Positions 28,155 through 38,900 are shown, counted from the stretch's first letter. The stretch is 64,000 bases of DNA from Mucilaginibacter paludis DSM 18603 (GCF_000166195.2 NZ_CM001403.1:2064432-2128431), one strand, 5' to 3'. Made by a program: numbers and translations. The notes: generated by a model from the sequence alone, not told the origin.

Positions 28155-29762
28155 TTAATTGATAACGATGGTTGAAATTGACCTGGCCGGCAGCGTAATT
28201 TGTTTATGATAAGGTTGTATGCCAGATGTTTTCATATCCAAACCATCCGCACCTGCTGTAAGATACCGCGACAGCGTTTGATACGCTCTTTTTGGATTTT
28301 TTATAGCCAGGTTAATTGGTGCATCGGCCATACCGTAATTAATACCAACGATAACCAGCCCGCCCTTATCGTCAATGTACGATGTTAGCATTAGTTTACC
28401 GTGGTTTCCGTGGTTACTCACGGTGGTAATTATCCGTTTCATGCCGGGGCGCACAAAGCGGCTATAACTACCTATGGCCCAAAGGTTTTTAGTAATTACA
28501 AAATCTCCATTCTTAAAATCTGGCTTAGGTTTAAGGGCGATGAGGTAATAGCGGGTATCGTATTTGGCGCTGCCGGGTTCATAAGCGTTCCAAAACTGCC
28601 ATGCAGTAGCATTGCCCACACTTAAGTCGGTATGGATTATTTTGGCTAAAAACAGGGCGCAATCCATTGCAGATACTTTGCCCTGTGCTCCTTCTTTATA
28701 GCCATCGGCCAGCATTGAATATTCCGACTGCCAATATTTAACGTGGTATTTATCTGCGGTATCGGCCAGATTTTTACGTGTAGCCACAAGCGAACTATCA
28801 TTTGATTCGGTATAATAGCTGTGCCCGCCTATTATTTTAGGAACGTGGCTTAATGCCCCCAGGTACAAATGGCTTTTGGCATTAAAAAAATCTTGTATCT
28901 GGTGCGATGCACCGGTTTTCCCGCCGTACAGATAGGTTAACATACCTGCTTCTGTTAACAAAATTTCACTACCCAGATGGGCATTGTCCAGTTCGTTGTT
29001 TAACAACCTGGTGATCTTGTAAATGTCTTCATTTTTCCAGGGTGAACCCTCCTGGCTGCCGTGCATGTATTTGTTTGACCAATCCCATTGCGGCTCGTTA
29101 ACCGGACTGATGTATTGAAAATGTATCCCCTGCTTATCAAAGTGTTTCATCACATTAGCTAAAAAGCGAGCGTAATGCTGATACGAATCTTCTTTTAAAT
29201 TAGCTTTAAAATCGCGTTCGGTTTTATACCCCAAACCGTTTTTAGTAAACTGTACAGGCGGCGAATTTGAAAACGCGATGAGTGTATTTACGCCATATTG
29301 ATGTGCCTTTTTCAAAAAAAACTGGTAGCCTGTTTGCTTATTCCAATCATAAGTACCGTTCTTATCTAAAAAACTTTCTGTCCGTTTTGCAAAATCCTTT
29401 ATTCCGCTGGTATCCCCTTGTTCAAAAGTACCGGCGCCAATGTTAAACCGCCATGCTGATAAACCAATTCCCGCTGGGTTACCCTGCTTATCAAAGCTTC
29501 GGCTAAATAACAATTCGGCTATTTTCTCCTTTTTCGCAGCAGGCCAATATTTCCCTATCCATTCGGAATACCAGCAACCCGAGGCTCCAATGTTTTCAAT
29601 AGTTTGAGCTATTTTATTTAAATCAATGGTAACGTTAAATACCGTATCTGATGTAATGCTTTTTTTTACCGGCGGCTTCTGAGCAATAACATTAGAAGTG
29701 GCACCAACCAGTATCAATATGACTAAAAGCCATCTCAAATTCGTTATTTTATTGTTCGTCAT
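28155..29762 (-). CDS. GH30 glycosidase, candidate endo-beta-1,6-galactanase
   Basis: About 535 residues, starting at MTNNKITNLRW (an ATG seven codons upstream gives a poorer signal peptide). The barrel begins with IENIGASGCWYSEWIG and continues GIGLSAWRFNIGAGTFEQG. The acid/base Glu is in ISPVNEPQWDW (about 223) and the nucleophile in YWQSEYSMLADG (about 347). A small C-terminal beta domain follows. The layout fits the GH30 subfamily that contains endo-beta-1,6-galactanases, which would cut the side chains of arabinogalactan. It sits between a terminator (29987-30011) and the HTCS2 gene, so it may have its own promoter or be read with HTCS2. Confidence 0.85.
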   Translation of the reverse strand: MTNNKITNLRWLLVILILVGATSNVIAQKPPVKKSITSDTVFNVTIDLNKIAQTIENIGASGCWYSEWIGKYWPAAKKEKIAELLFSRSFDKQGNPAGIGLSAWRFNIGAGTFEQGDTSGIKDFAKRTESFLDKNGTYDWNKQTGYQFFLKKAHQYGVNTLIAFSNSPPVQFTKNGLGYKTERDFKANLKEDSYQHYARFLANVMKHFDKQGIHFQYISPVNEPQWDWSNKYMHGSQEGSPWKNEDIYKITRLLNNELDNAHLGSEILLTEAGMLTYLYGGKTGASHQIQDFFNAKSHLYLGALSHVPKIIGGHSYYTESNDSSLVATRKNLADTADKYHVKYWQSEYSMLADGYKEGAQGKVSAMDCALFLAKIIHTDLSVGNATAWQFWNAYEPGSAKYDTRYYLIALKPKPDFKNGDFVITKNLWAIGSYSRFVRPGMKRIITTVSNHGNHGKLMLTSYIDDKGGLVIVGINYGMADAPINLAIKNPKRAYQTLSRYLTAGADGLDMKTSGIQPYHKQITLPARSISTIVIN

Positions 29763-29975
29763 TTGCCAGTTAAATTGCCGCAAATTAAAACTTTAATCAG
29801 CATGTAAGTTGATCATATTTAACAACAACTAAGCTTATTTTAACTTTTACGGGGTTAGAAGCCTATAATTGCTGCCTTGTAACGACAAAATATTAAATAT
29901 AAAGACAAAAACCAAGCATGGCAATTGTTGGATAGTTATTAATCAACCAGCTATTATACGTTCTCGGGAGAAAAG

Positions 29976-30011
29976 CCCACAAAACAAACAGGCACTCCAT
30001 GAGTGCCTGTT
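29976..30011 (-). terminator. Intrinsic terminator after the GDPD gene
   Basis: Perfect 11-bp stem AACAGGCACTC / GAGTGCCTGTT with a 3-base loop. On the minus strand the T-rich run TTTGTTTTGTG follows. It lies 40 bases after the glycerophosphodiesterase stop and ends the region-3 sigma-controlled transcript before GH30. Confidence 0.85.
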
Positions 30012-30050
30012 ATTGTATAAGAAAGCTACTGTCATTTATGGCCTCGAGCC

Positions 30051-30965
30051 CTATCGGTGTAAGCCCTTTTGCTTCAGGTATAATAACAACTCTTTGGGCC
30101 TGTCGGTTTGAATCATGGTGGCACCATGAGCAATCAGCCAATCCCAGCTATCCCTGGTATTTCCCTTGTCTACGGCGGTATCATCGTCATGACCGGCATT
30201 TAAGCTTGCCCACAACGAATTGATCCATATTCTTGATCCGTTTGTGTTTATAAATTTGTTATCGCGCAGCAACGACGATGTATCGGTTTTAAAATTAAGT
30301 TCGAAAGCTACCGGGTGCATGTATTGCTGATAGTTGGTTAAAATTTGTCGTGCATCAGGTTTATCCAGGTCAATTACGGCCATAAAGGTGATGCTATCTA
30401 AAATAGACGGATACCTTTTTTTCACCTCTGCATAGCGTTCATCCGTTTTAAATATCGCCTGTTTAAGCGTACCTGTGTTTTTTAATATCGCGTAAGCCTC
30501 ATTATAATAAGGATAGCTTTTATCCAGGTTAATCAACACCTTGCCTTTTACCAATAACATCACTTCCTGTAAAGTGGGTATGGTATGGTCGGTAACCCTG
30601 CCCAGGCCATTTTTTAAACGGAAGCTTTTGATTTCACTCAGCGTAAAATCGCCCGGCTTACCTTTGCCATTGGTGGTACGATCAATAGTCTGGTCGTGCA
30701 TAATTACAATTACACCGTCTTTGGTTTGAGCGAGATCAAGCTCAATGATATCAACGCCCATTTTGATGGCATTTTTAAAAGCGGCTAACGAGTTTTCGGG
30801 AGCGTTGCGCCAATCGCCGCGGTGCGCGGTTACCATAATCTTCTTATCTGCCGGGTTATGCAGTTGTTTAACCAGGCTATCGGCGCGGGTTAAAGATTGG
30901 GCATTGGTCATCTGGCTAAATGCGATCAGAAAAAATGCAAGAGCTAAATTTTGATGTTTATTCAT
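30051..30965 (-). CDS. Glycerophosphodiester phosphodiesterase family protein
   Basis: A 304-residue secreted TIM-barrel phosphodiesterase. Catalytic residues are visible: His48 in TAHRGDWRNAPEN, the metal ligands Glu75/Asp77 in IIELDLAQTKDG and His90 in VIMHDQTIDRTTNG. The signal peptide ends near TNAQ. The family hydrolyses glycerophosphodiesters to glycerol-3-phosphate and an alcohol. It lies 13 bases after the metallo-beta-lactamase-fold gene and is probably co-transcribed with GH127. Arabinogalactan proteins are often GPI-anchored, so a phosphodiester in the plant substrate is conceivable, but that is only an idea. Phosphate scavenging from phospholipid head groups is the simpler reading. 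Confidence 0.9.
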   Translation of the reverse strand: MNKHQNLALAFFLIAFSQMTNAQSLTRADSLVKQLHNPADKKIMVTAHRGDWRNAPENSLAAFKNAIKMGVDIIELDLAQTKDGVIVIMHDQTIDRTTNGKGKPGDFTLSEIKSFRLKNGLGRVTDHTIPTLQEVMLLVKGKVLINLDKSYPYYNEAYAILKNTGTLKQAIFKTDERYAEVKKRYPSILDSITFMAVIDLDKPDARQILTNYQQYMHPVAFELNFKTDTSSLLRDNKFINTNGSRIWINSLWASLNAGHDDDTAVDKGNTRDSWDWLIAHGATMIQTDRPKELLLYLKQKGLHR

Positions 30966-30978
30966 TTTGTAAAGTTTA

Positions 30979-32256
30979 TTAATGTTTGTTCACGGTATAG
31001 GGACCAAATAAGTTGGTTACTTTTAAGGTAGTACTCCGATCATCGAGCAGGTATATCTCATACGTTTCGCCGCCCTTCATCACACGGATCAAAACATGCC
31101 CTTCCAGGCTTTTAAATGTTTTGGCAATCCAAAAGCCCAAATAAGCCCTGGTTTCGGGCTGCATATAAGTATTAAAAACCTGGATGCTATCGCCGGAAGT
31201 ATTTTTTTGCGTTAAGCGAAAAGCCAGTTCCTGCCCCGGCTGGTCAGAACACCAGCTTTGCTCCACCACTATTTTGGGCGATAAGGTTTTGATGAAGGCA
31301 TCGTTGTTGGCATCGCGGTTTCCGTGATGATTGAGCGTCATGGCTTCTACTTTACCTATCGCTTTGGCCATCGGTGTTTCCACATCCCTCCTGCCCGGAT
31401 AAAAATCACCTTCGTAGCCGGTATTATCACCTCCCGCATAATAGGTAAAGGGGCCATAGCTTATTTTAATGGCATTGCTTAAAGGATTCTCGTTAAACTT
31501 GCCTTTTTCAAGAATTTGCTCCTGAGTAAAGCAGGTCGAAATTCCATCCTCGTGGCCCGACCAGATTGATCCATTCGATTTGATATTACGAACTGAGAAA
31601 TCCGGGTAGCGGCTTTTATCAAACAATAATTTGATCTGCTGATTGCTGCCTGCCATTAATGCCGCCGCTTTTAAGCCTTGGTGTTTTTGCTGATAATTGA
31701 TAAATGCCAGGTAATTGATAAAAGTTAAATTGTTGCTGTAGTACTTTTTAAGATCCACAGGGTAGCTATAGTCCGGGTATCCCCTATCCAGCAAATTTGC
31801 GATAGGGAGTTGATCGCCAACATCGGTTAAGCCCGATAGCTGATAAGCTCCGCTGGCCGATAAAGGGCTTTCTTTTTCAATATTGCCATAATGATCACCA
31901 TGAAAATGGGTGATCAGCGCGTAGTCAATAGCCGGTTTCCGGTTTAAAGGCATCGCCTGTTTAATATAAGCGGCAATCCATTGGCCGGGCCTTAGTGAAT
32001 TATTGGGCAATGCCGGTGATACTTTAAGCGGAAAATTTGCCTTTTCAAATTCAGCGGCGTTCATGTCTCCCGCATCTATCAGCATGGTGGTGGCATCTGG
32101 CATCACCATAAAACTGGCGTTGCCCCTCCCTGCATTGATAAAGTGGATATCCAGCATACCAGCCTCCCAGGGCGGCAACTCCTGGTTTTTGGGTTGCTTT
32201 TGCCCATAAACATGAACAACAGTAAATACCAGGCACAATAATATTTTCAATTTCAT
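30979..32256 (-). CDS. Secreted metallo-beta-lactamase-fold hydrolase (ComEC-like domain)
   Basis: About 425 residues, starting at MKLKILLCLVF; the 21 residues upstream in frame are not signal-like. The fold starts with LDIHFINAGRGNASFMVMPD and TMLIDAGDM and has the metal motif THFHGDHYGN (His117, His119, Asp121, His122). Later His/Asp ligands are probably in GGDNTGYEGD and LNHHGNRDANND. The arrangement resembles the ComEC/Rec2-type MBL domain without membrane segments. It sits between GH127 and the glycerophosphodiesterase in the operon. The substrate is unknown; ester, phosphodiester or lactone hydrolysis is possible. Confidence 0.82.
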   Translation of the reverse strand: MKLKILLCLVFTVVHVYGQKQPKNQELPPWEAGMLDIHFINAGRGNASFMVMPDATTMLIDAGDMNAAEFEKANFPLKVSPALPNNSLRPGQWIAAYIKQAMPLNRKPAIDYALITHFHGDHYGNIEKESPLSASGAYQLSGLTDVGDQLPIANLLDRGYPDYSYPVDLKKYYSNNLTFINYLAFINYQQKHQGLKAAALMAGSNQQIKLLFDKSRYPDFSVRNIKSNGSIWSGHEDGISTCFTQEQILEKGKFNENPLSNAIKISYGPFTYYAGGDNTGYEGDFYPGRRDVETPMAKAIGKVEAMTLNHHGNRDANNDAFIKTLSPKIVVEQSWCSDQPGQELAFRLTQKNTSGDSIQVFNTYMQPETRAYLGFWIAKTFKSLEGHVLIRVMKGGETYEIYLLDDRSTTLKVTNLFGPYTVNKH

Positions 32257-32315
32257 AGCTTTATTATTTAAACTGATTGCAGGGGTAGCCCGGATGGAAT
32301 GAGCACATCGTTCAT

Positions 32316-34385
32316 TCATTCAATTTCAGGAAAAGCTGTAATCCTCAATCTGGCACCTCCCATAGGCACCAGGGTTAATTGGCTAACAACTTCGTCTGTT
32401 TTTACGGGGCTCGGGGGCAATAATCCGCACAGACCATATTGATCAATGGTCCATGCGAGAATTTTTTTGCCTTTAACTTTTAACTCAATTGGCGCGTTGA
32501 AGTTGGTGAAGGGATTATCATCTTTTGGCCATGCCCTTTTGATCACTTCAACAGAGTTTTCCAGGTGTGCCTTATCTAAAATGAGGCCATAGTTCCAGGC
32601 GGATGCCGGATGAATTTCGTACGAGGGCCACTTTTCGGGGTTAGCGCCTGCTTGCCAGCGCGAGTCGCCCGTAGCGGTAGCGGTGCTTTCTTTTTTAAGA
32701 TACTGCTCCTCAATTTTTAAAGAATAGGTTAGCGGCCCATAATTGATGCTAACGCTGTTTTTATTATTTGCCCACTGCCTTACTGTTAATTGCATAGGCA
32801 AATGGAGGGTGATTTGATCGCCGTTTTTCCATAAATTACTAATTTTAATGTAATCGCCGGTGGCTGTGTCAACTTTTACAACAAGCCCATTAACTCGTAC
32901 TGAGGCAGTTTTGCACCAGGCGGGAACACGCAGATACAAAGGAAAATTTACCGGCTTTGGTGTTTTCACCACAAAGTTTACCTGGTCCGTAAAAGGATAG
33001 CGGGTAGTTTCCGTTATTTGTACGGCCGTACCATCACCAACTTTAGCACTAACCTGCCCTTCAGTGTATAGCAATGCAGCAATTCCGTTATCGGGGGTTG
33101 CCATCCAGCTATTTTCGGCATAGTAAACCCAGCCCGCCGCATGATTATGCTGGCAGCAACGACTACTAAAAGGGTTCATCATTAAAAACGGACCGCTGTT
33201 ATCAATACCCGGGTTATGATTTTTGCCATCGCTCACTACCATGTTTGCGGCGGTTAAATACCGCAATGATTTGTAGTCGGGCATAAAAGCCGCAGGAAAC
33301 GTATTGAAAGCCACATCTTCACAATTTTCGGCCCAAAACCTATCTCCTGTAATCCCCAGCAGCATTTGGTCTGATGTCATTTGCTCAACCATACCGCAGG
33401 TTTCAACAGCCTGTCTCGGGTCGTTATAACCCTGGCGGGCATTTTCATCAGCAGCAAACATGCCACCTGGCATTTGGCCATAAAGGCTTCTGATTAAATT
33501 AAAATCATGATAAGTTGCTTCAAGGTCTTTTGCAACATGGCTCTGCTGGTAAAATGCCGCCGGTTCCCTGAAACCCTGCGCCACGTTAACGTTGTGCCAG
33601 TTGGGCAGATTACCGGCCTGCCGCCAATCGGCTGTATTTCTGTCTATTTTAGCGGCCAGGTTAAGCAAAAACGCATCTCCGGTACGGTTGTAAAGCCAGT
33701 ATACACTACTCAGGTTATCGCCGCCCCTGCTCTTTTCCCAGTAATCTTTTAAAAACTGATCGTCGGGTACAGCTAATTCATACTTAAAATACCTGGTCAT
33801 GAAAGGGATCACCCTGGCATCGCCGCAATACTCATAGTATGATTGCAGGCACCATAACATGGGCATATTGGTCCATAAGTCGCGGTTCCCGTTTTTTTTC
33901 CGGTCGGGGCCAAAATCTCCGTTGTCGCGCTGATTATTCAGAACAGCGTCAATCCAAAATTTCGATTCGGCAATCATTTTTTGATCACCCAGCATGTAGC
34001 CTATATCTGCATACCCTTTAAGCCAGTACGGTAACTCTTCCCAGCCATATTCGCCTTTTCCTTGTTTGTTTAACCAAGCGTTATTGGTTTTTGAGAGCCA
34101 GATACTAATTTCGCCCAGGTTGCCGGTAAGGCCGTCGCGCTGTAGTTCAAGTGTTTTTTTTAACCAGCCACCTGCCTTGATACTGCCCGTAGGCAATTTA
34201 ATAAAATAAATATGCGACAAAGGAGAGCGGTTGCTTATGTATGAAGCATTAACGGGCCGGTTACTAATTTGGGCAACCATTACAGCTTGAGCAGATTGAG
34301 CCACGGCCGCAGCAGATCCAAAAATCAACCCGATTACCAAAGGCATGAGGATTGATATGATCTGGTGAAATTTTATTTTCATCAT
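32316..34385 (-). CDS. GH127-family beta-L-arabinofuranosidase (DUF1680)
   Basis: A 689-residue secreted alpha/alpha-barrel enzyme with C-terminal beta domains. The zinc/cysteine site of GH127 is visible: Glu328 and Cys330 in QAVETCGMVEQ, and Cys410/Cys411 in FSSRCCQHNHAAGW. These match E338, C340, C417 and C418 of the Bifidobacterium enzyme HypBA1, where the first of the paired cysteines is the nucleophile. A likely acid/base Glu is in MFAADENARQG (about 314). It removes beta-L-arabinofuranose caps found on extensins and arabinogalactan proteins. It is the first enzyme after susD in region 3, behind two stem-loops. GH146, a sister family, cannot be excluded. Confidence 0.87.
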   Translation of the reverse strand: MMKIKFHQIISILMPLVIGLIFGSAAAVAQSAQAVMVAQISNRPVNASYISNRSPLSHIYFIKLPTGSIKAGGWLKKTLELQRDGLTGNLGEISIWLSKTNNAWLNKQGKGEYGWEELPYWLKGYADIGYMLGDQKMIAESKFWIDAVLNNQRDNGDFGPDRKKNGNRDLWTNMPMLWCLQSYYEYCGDARVIPFMTRYFKYELAVPDDQFLKDYWEKSRGGDNLSSVYWLYNRTGDAFLLNLAAKIDRNTADWRQAGNLPNWHNVNVAQGFREPAAFYQQSHVAKDLEATYHDFNLIRSLYGQMPGGMFAADENARQGYNDPRQAVETCGMVEQMTSDQMLLGITGDRFWAENCEDVAFNTFPAAFMPDYKSLRYLTAANMVVSDGKNHNPGIDNSGPFLMMNPFSSRCCQHNHAAGWVYYAENSWMATPDNGIAALLYTEGQVSAKVGDGTAVQITETTRYPFTDQVNFVVKTPKPVNFPLYLRVPAWCKTASVRVNGLVVKVDTATGDYIKISNLWKNGDQITLHLPMQLTVRQWANNKNSVSINYGPLTYSLKIEEQYLKKESTATATGDSRWQAGANPEKWPSYEIHPASAWNYGLILDKAHLENSVEVIKRAWPKDDNPFTNFNAPIELKVKGKKILAWTIDQYGLCGLLPPSPVKTDEVVSQLTLVPMGGARLRITAFPEIE

Positions 34386-34442
34386 CTGAATTGAAGATAT
34401 AGCTGTTGATTGGTTTGACGATCCGAAAATCCGGAATACAAA

Positions 34443-34457
34443 AAACCTGTCAGGTTT
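34443..34457 (-). terminator. Weak stem plus T tract between susD and GH127
   Basis: The short stem AAACCT / AGGTTT with a 3-base loop is followed on the minus strand by a T6 run (34441-34446 and beyond). It could cause partial termination, so that enzymes are expressed below SusCD level. Confidence 0.4.
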
Positions 34458-34475
34458 CTATTTTTTCTTAATAAA

Positions 34476-34503
34476 GCGGGTTATCCATCAGAGGATAACC
34501 CGC
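34476..34503 (-). promoter_or_regulatory. Stem-loop downstream of susD (region 3)
   Basis: Perfect 11-bp stem GCGGGTTATCC / GGATAACCCGC with a 6-base loop, 8 bases after the susD stop codon. No T tract follows directly. Position and form match the stem-loops after the other susD genes. Confidence 0.75.
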
Positions 34504-34511
34504 ATATAAAA

Positions 34512-35918
34512 TCAATAGCCCGGATTTTGCTTAATGGCAGGATCGGTATTGACCTGTGATTGAGGAACGGGCATTAGCAGGTTATGCTGGTCAATCGAGA
34601 TCAAAATATTATTGTCTTTAAACCACTGATTCATGATGCCTACAGCGGTTCCGGTACGGAGCAGGTCAAACCAACGGCTACCCTCGCCAATCAGTTCAAG
34701 CCTCCGCTCTAACGAAATAGCATCGCGCAGATCAACAGTACCGGTAGCTGCGGTATTGGCTAAGCCCGCCCTGTTCCTGATCATGTTTAAATAACCTGCT
34801 GACGAGGTTGAATTACCCAATTCATTTTCAACTTCGGCCAGCATCAGTATTACATCCGCATAGCGCAGTACCACATAGTCGCTCGGTCCATCGGTTATTA
34901 CTGTACTTGGAGGGGCACTTAGCTTATTATCAAACGGGGCGCCTGTGGGTGCTAAAGTAACATAAACACCTTTACGCAAATCGCCGACAGCATACAGGTT
35001 ATACAAACTTAAGGTTGGCAAATTATGGCCTTTAGCTCCGCTTACAGTAGCAGAAGGGCTAAATTGCTGGTACATAGCACTTCCCTCGGAGTTTCCGTTA
35101 ACGCCGGAAGTAAACTGAACAGAGAAGATGATCTCCTTATTGTTTTCATTACTTACCGCAAACACATCCTGTACTTTTGGCAGCAACGCATGCCTGCCTG
35201 AATTGACTACCGTTAGCAATTGTGTTTCGGCATTGGTATAATCTTTTAACGTCAGATAAACTTTTCCTAATAAAGCTTCGGCTGCGGTTTTGATCACCCT
35301 GCCCGGCTGCGATGGCGCATCGGGCAGAAAGCCGATAGCGGCTGTTAAGTCGGTTTTAATTTGATCGTAAATCTTGGCGGTTGCCAGGCGGCCCTGGCCA
35401 AAGGCCTGGTTAGGGTCGGTGGTCTCGGTGGTAACTAACGGTACATCACCATATAACCTCACGATGTTAAAATACATCAGCGCCCGGATGAACAGCATTT
35501 CTCCTTTACGCGATTGTTTTAAAGCCGCGGTGGAGTAGGCAATGGCATCTATCCGGTTTAAAACCACATTGGCTTTTTGAATAGCCTGGTATGAATCTCT
35601 CCAGGTAGTTTCAACAATATCATTCGAGGGGATAATGGCAAACTGATCAAGCTGACCGTAATTTCCGTTGTCATTTGATGGCACCTGATCATAAGTGTTG
35701 TCTGATGGTATTTCGGCAAAGGCGGGCAGATATAAACCATACAAGCCGGTGGACTGAAGATTACCATAAACAGCATTAACATATTCTTCCATTTCGGTTT
35801 GATTAGTCAGAAACTTGCTGATATCTTTTGAAGTAGAAGGATTTTGATAGAGTTCTTTTTTGCATGATGCCGCACTAACACAAATTAATGCGATGATGAT
35901 GATAAATTTCTTTTTCAT
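34512..35918 (-). CDS. SusD/RagB-family lipoprotein (sigma-A locus)
   Basis: A 468-residue surface lipoprotein with lipobox VSAASCKKELYQ (Cys near 19). The RagB N-terminal region includes GEMLFIRALMYFNIVRLYGD. The C-terminal region includes VLRYADVILMLAEVENELG, ISLERRLELIGEGSRWFDL and the closing KQNPGY typical of the family. It is encoded 12 bases after its SusC partner. Substrate is inferred only from the GH127 and GH30 genes downstream. Confidence 0.95.
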   Translation of the reverse strand: MKKKFIIIIALICVSAASCKKELYQNPSTSKDISKFLTNQTEMEEYVNAVYGNLQSTGLYGLYLPAFAEIPSDNTYDQVPSNDNGNYGQLDQFAIIPSNDIVETTWRDSYQAIQKANVVLNRIDAIAYSTAALKQSRKGEMLFIRALMYFNIVRLYGDVPLVTTETTDPNQAFGQGRLATAKIYDQIKTDLTAAIGFLPDAPSQPGRVIKTAAEALLGKVYLTLKDYTNAETQLLTVVNSGRHALLPKVQDVFAVSNENNKEIIFSVQFTSGVNGNSEGSAMYQQFSPSATVSGAKGHNLPTLSLYNLYAVGDLRKGVYVTLAPTGAPFDNKLSAPPSTVITDGPSDYVVLRYADVILMLAEVENELGNSTSSAGYLNMIRNRAGLANTAATGTVDLRDAISLERRLELIGEGSRWFDLLRTGTAVGIMNQWFKDNNILISIDQHNLLMPVPQSQVNTDPAIKQNPGY

Positions 35919-35930
35919 GTTTGCGATTGC

Positions 35931-38900
35931 TTAGAATGTAACATTTGCACCAAATATGAATGAGCGTGCAACGGGGTAGTTGGTATTGGCAAGCCCGTTA
36001 GTGAGCACGTTGCTGCTGGTGGCATCGGGGTTATAGCCCCTGTATTTTGTCCAGGTGAATAAATTATTTGCCGTAGTATATAAGCGGATATGGCTTACTT
36101 TTATTTTTGATGTCCAGGCATCAGGCAGGTTATAGGCCAGTTGAACGTTACGCAACCTTAAATAGCTGGCATCATCATAAGAAAAACTTGCTGATTTGGT
36201 TAGCCTGCGCGCCGCCGACAGGTTACCCAGATTTGGCGCGGCATAAGTACCGTTAGGATTGCTGACAGGATTATAACGGTTATCAAAATAATACTGGCTT
36301 GGCATAGAAAAGCCCTCGCCCGAATCATCTAATGTGGCTAAACCGCGATCAAAGATCTTCCGTCCGGCTACACCGTTGAAAGATACATTCAGTTCAAACC
36401 TTTTATAGTTTACGCTACCGCCAAAGCCATAGGTAAATTTGGGGTTATAGGTTCCGAAACCTTTTTGGTCGCGGCTGTCAATAACACCGTCATGGTTCAC
36501 ATCCTCCACCATATAATCACCTACCAGTGTACCGGCCAGGTGTGGGGTGGCATTGATCGAGTTCTGGTCTTTGTATACTCCGGTAATGTTATAACCATAA
36601 TACTCGGCAACAGGACCACCTACCTTGGTTACAAAATTACTTTCCGCCCCTTTTATAATTTGCGTTTGGCCAGGTGCCAGCGCCAATACTTTATTTTGGT
36701 TGGTAGCTATATTGCCATTAAAGCCAAACACAAATGCACCGGCTTTTAAATTATTGCCTGTTAACTCAAGCTCAAAACCTTCGTTACTCACCTTCCCGAT
36801 ATTTTGGATGGATGACACAAAGCCCGACTGCTCCGGAATAGGTACATCAAGCAACAGGTTTTTTGTAGTTGAGTTATAGTAATCGGCAGCTATGTTAATG
36901 TTCTGAAATAGGCCTATATCAATACCCAGGTCTGTCGAGGTCTTGGTTTCCCAGGTCAGGTTATTGTTGGCTGTAGTAGTTGCAGCAAAGCCAGATGCAA
37001 GGGTGCTGCCAAAAACATAGTTGTAATTATAATTATTTACGTTATTAGGATTAACAGATGTTGAGCCAACCAGCGCTTTAGCACTGTAGTTACCAACCTG
37101 GTTATTACCTGCCGCGCCCCAGCTTGCACGTAGTTTAGCAAAGGTTACAATATTATTCTGAGGGAAAAATGATTCTTTACTAATCACATATCCCGCCGTA
37201 ACGGACGGAAAATTGCCCCATTTGTTATTATCGCCAAAACGGGATGACCCATCGCGACGCAATGTACCGGAGAGTAAATACTTATCCAGGTAACTGTACT
37301 GTATACGTGCCAGGTACGATATCTGAGCCCAGGTATACCGGTCGGTAGATGCGGTGAAGGCACTTGCACCTGCAATATTAGTGATATTATCATCCGGTAT
37401 GCCCGAACCGTTAATGGTGGTTGATGATGCGGTTTCTGATTGAAAAGTATACCCCGCCAATACATCAAAGTTGTGACGGCCTATACTTTGGGAATAGTTG
37501 ATGGTGTTTTCGCTGATGTAATTGTATATATTACCATCAGTTTCAGTAGCCACAGCAGGCTTAGGGGCCGACTGCCTGTAGCCGCCTACCGTTGAGGGGC
37601 TGTATACATCGTAAAAGTTAGTCCGTACATCGGCACCTGCTAACGTTTTGATTTTCAATCCGGGTAAAGGTTCAAAAGTTAAATAGGTATTGCCAAAAGT
37701 GCGGAAATCATTCCTGTTGTTCTTAACCAGCAGCGCCAGGGCAACCGGGTTTTCGGCAAGTGCGCCGTCTTCGGGTGTGTTGGCTTTGATTTGCTGGCTA
37801 ACCGTTGGAGAGCCGTCGGCGTTGTATGCCGTGAAGAATGGATAGCTGATGGTTATATCACTTACCACATCATTGGAGTTATTACTGTTATTGTTAAAAT
37901 ATTTGTCTTTGGTATACGAAGGATTAATGGAGATACCATAGGTGAACATTTTAGACAATTTGGATTCTATCTTAACCGTACCGCTGAATCTTTCCAAACC
38001 ATTATTGATCACGATACCATCCTGTTTAAAGTAATTGGCCGAAATGTAATAAGTGGTTTTCCCTGCTCCGCCAGATACCGAAAAATTGTAACTGCTCAGT
38101 TGCGCTTTACGGAAAACTTCATTGAGCCAGTTGGTATTGGTTAAACCGGGTTGATTATCCAGGTAAGGTTGCAGATAATTTAACCTCAAATCACGTAAGC
38201 TGGCACCTTTGGATACCCTGGTAGCCCTGTCATCAGTAATGCTGCGGTGGGTAGGATCTTCAGAAAGATAAGCATTATCGCGGGCCTCGGTAAAATATAC
38301 GGCAGCCTGGTAAGCGTCTACGTACCTGAGGTTATCATGTCTTTCCTGGAAACCCGAATAAACATCTAAAGATACTTTTACTTTATCGGCACTACCTTTT
38401 TTAGTGGTGATCAGGATAACGCCATTGGCCGCCCTCGAACCATAGATGGCACCTGCGGCGGCATCCTTCAGTACGTCTATCGATTCGATATCCTGCGGAT
38501 TGATCGAATTAAAACTACTCCCTTCAGACATAGGAAAACCATCAACCACTACCAAAGGCGAGCGGCCGGCAGTTAAGGTACCAATACCGCGGATAACGAT
38601 CTGCGGATCTGTACCTGGTTGAGCGGAGCCATCGTTGATGACAACACCCGCCGCTTTACCGGCAAGTTGCTGCGCAAAACTGGCACCCGAATAACGACTA
38701 AGGTCTGCAGACTTTACTTTAGATATCGAACTGGTTAGTTTTTCGCGCGATTGATTGCCGTAGCCGATCACGACCACATCATTCAATTGTGATTGCCCTA
38801 CCTCGAGCGCGATATTGATTTCCTGCTGCCCGGTAACTACAACCTCTTTCCGTTTAAAACCGATAAACGAAAAAACAAGCACCTGGTCGCGTTCAACGGC

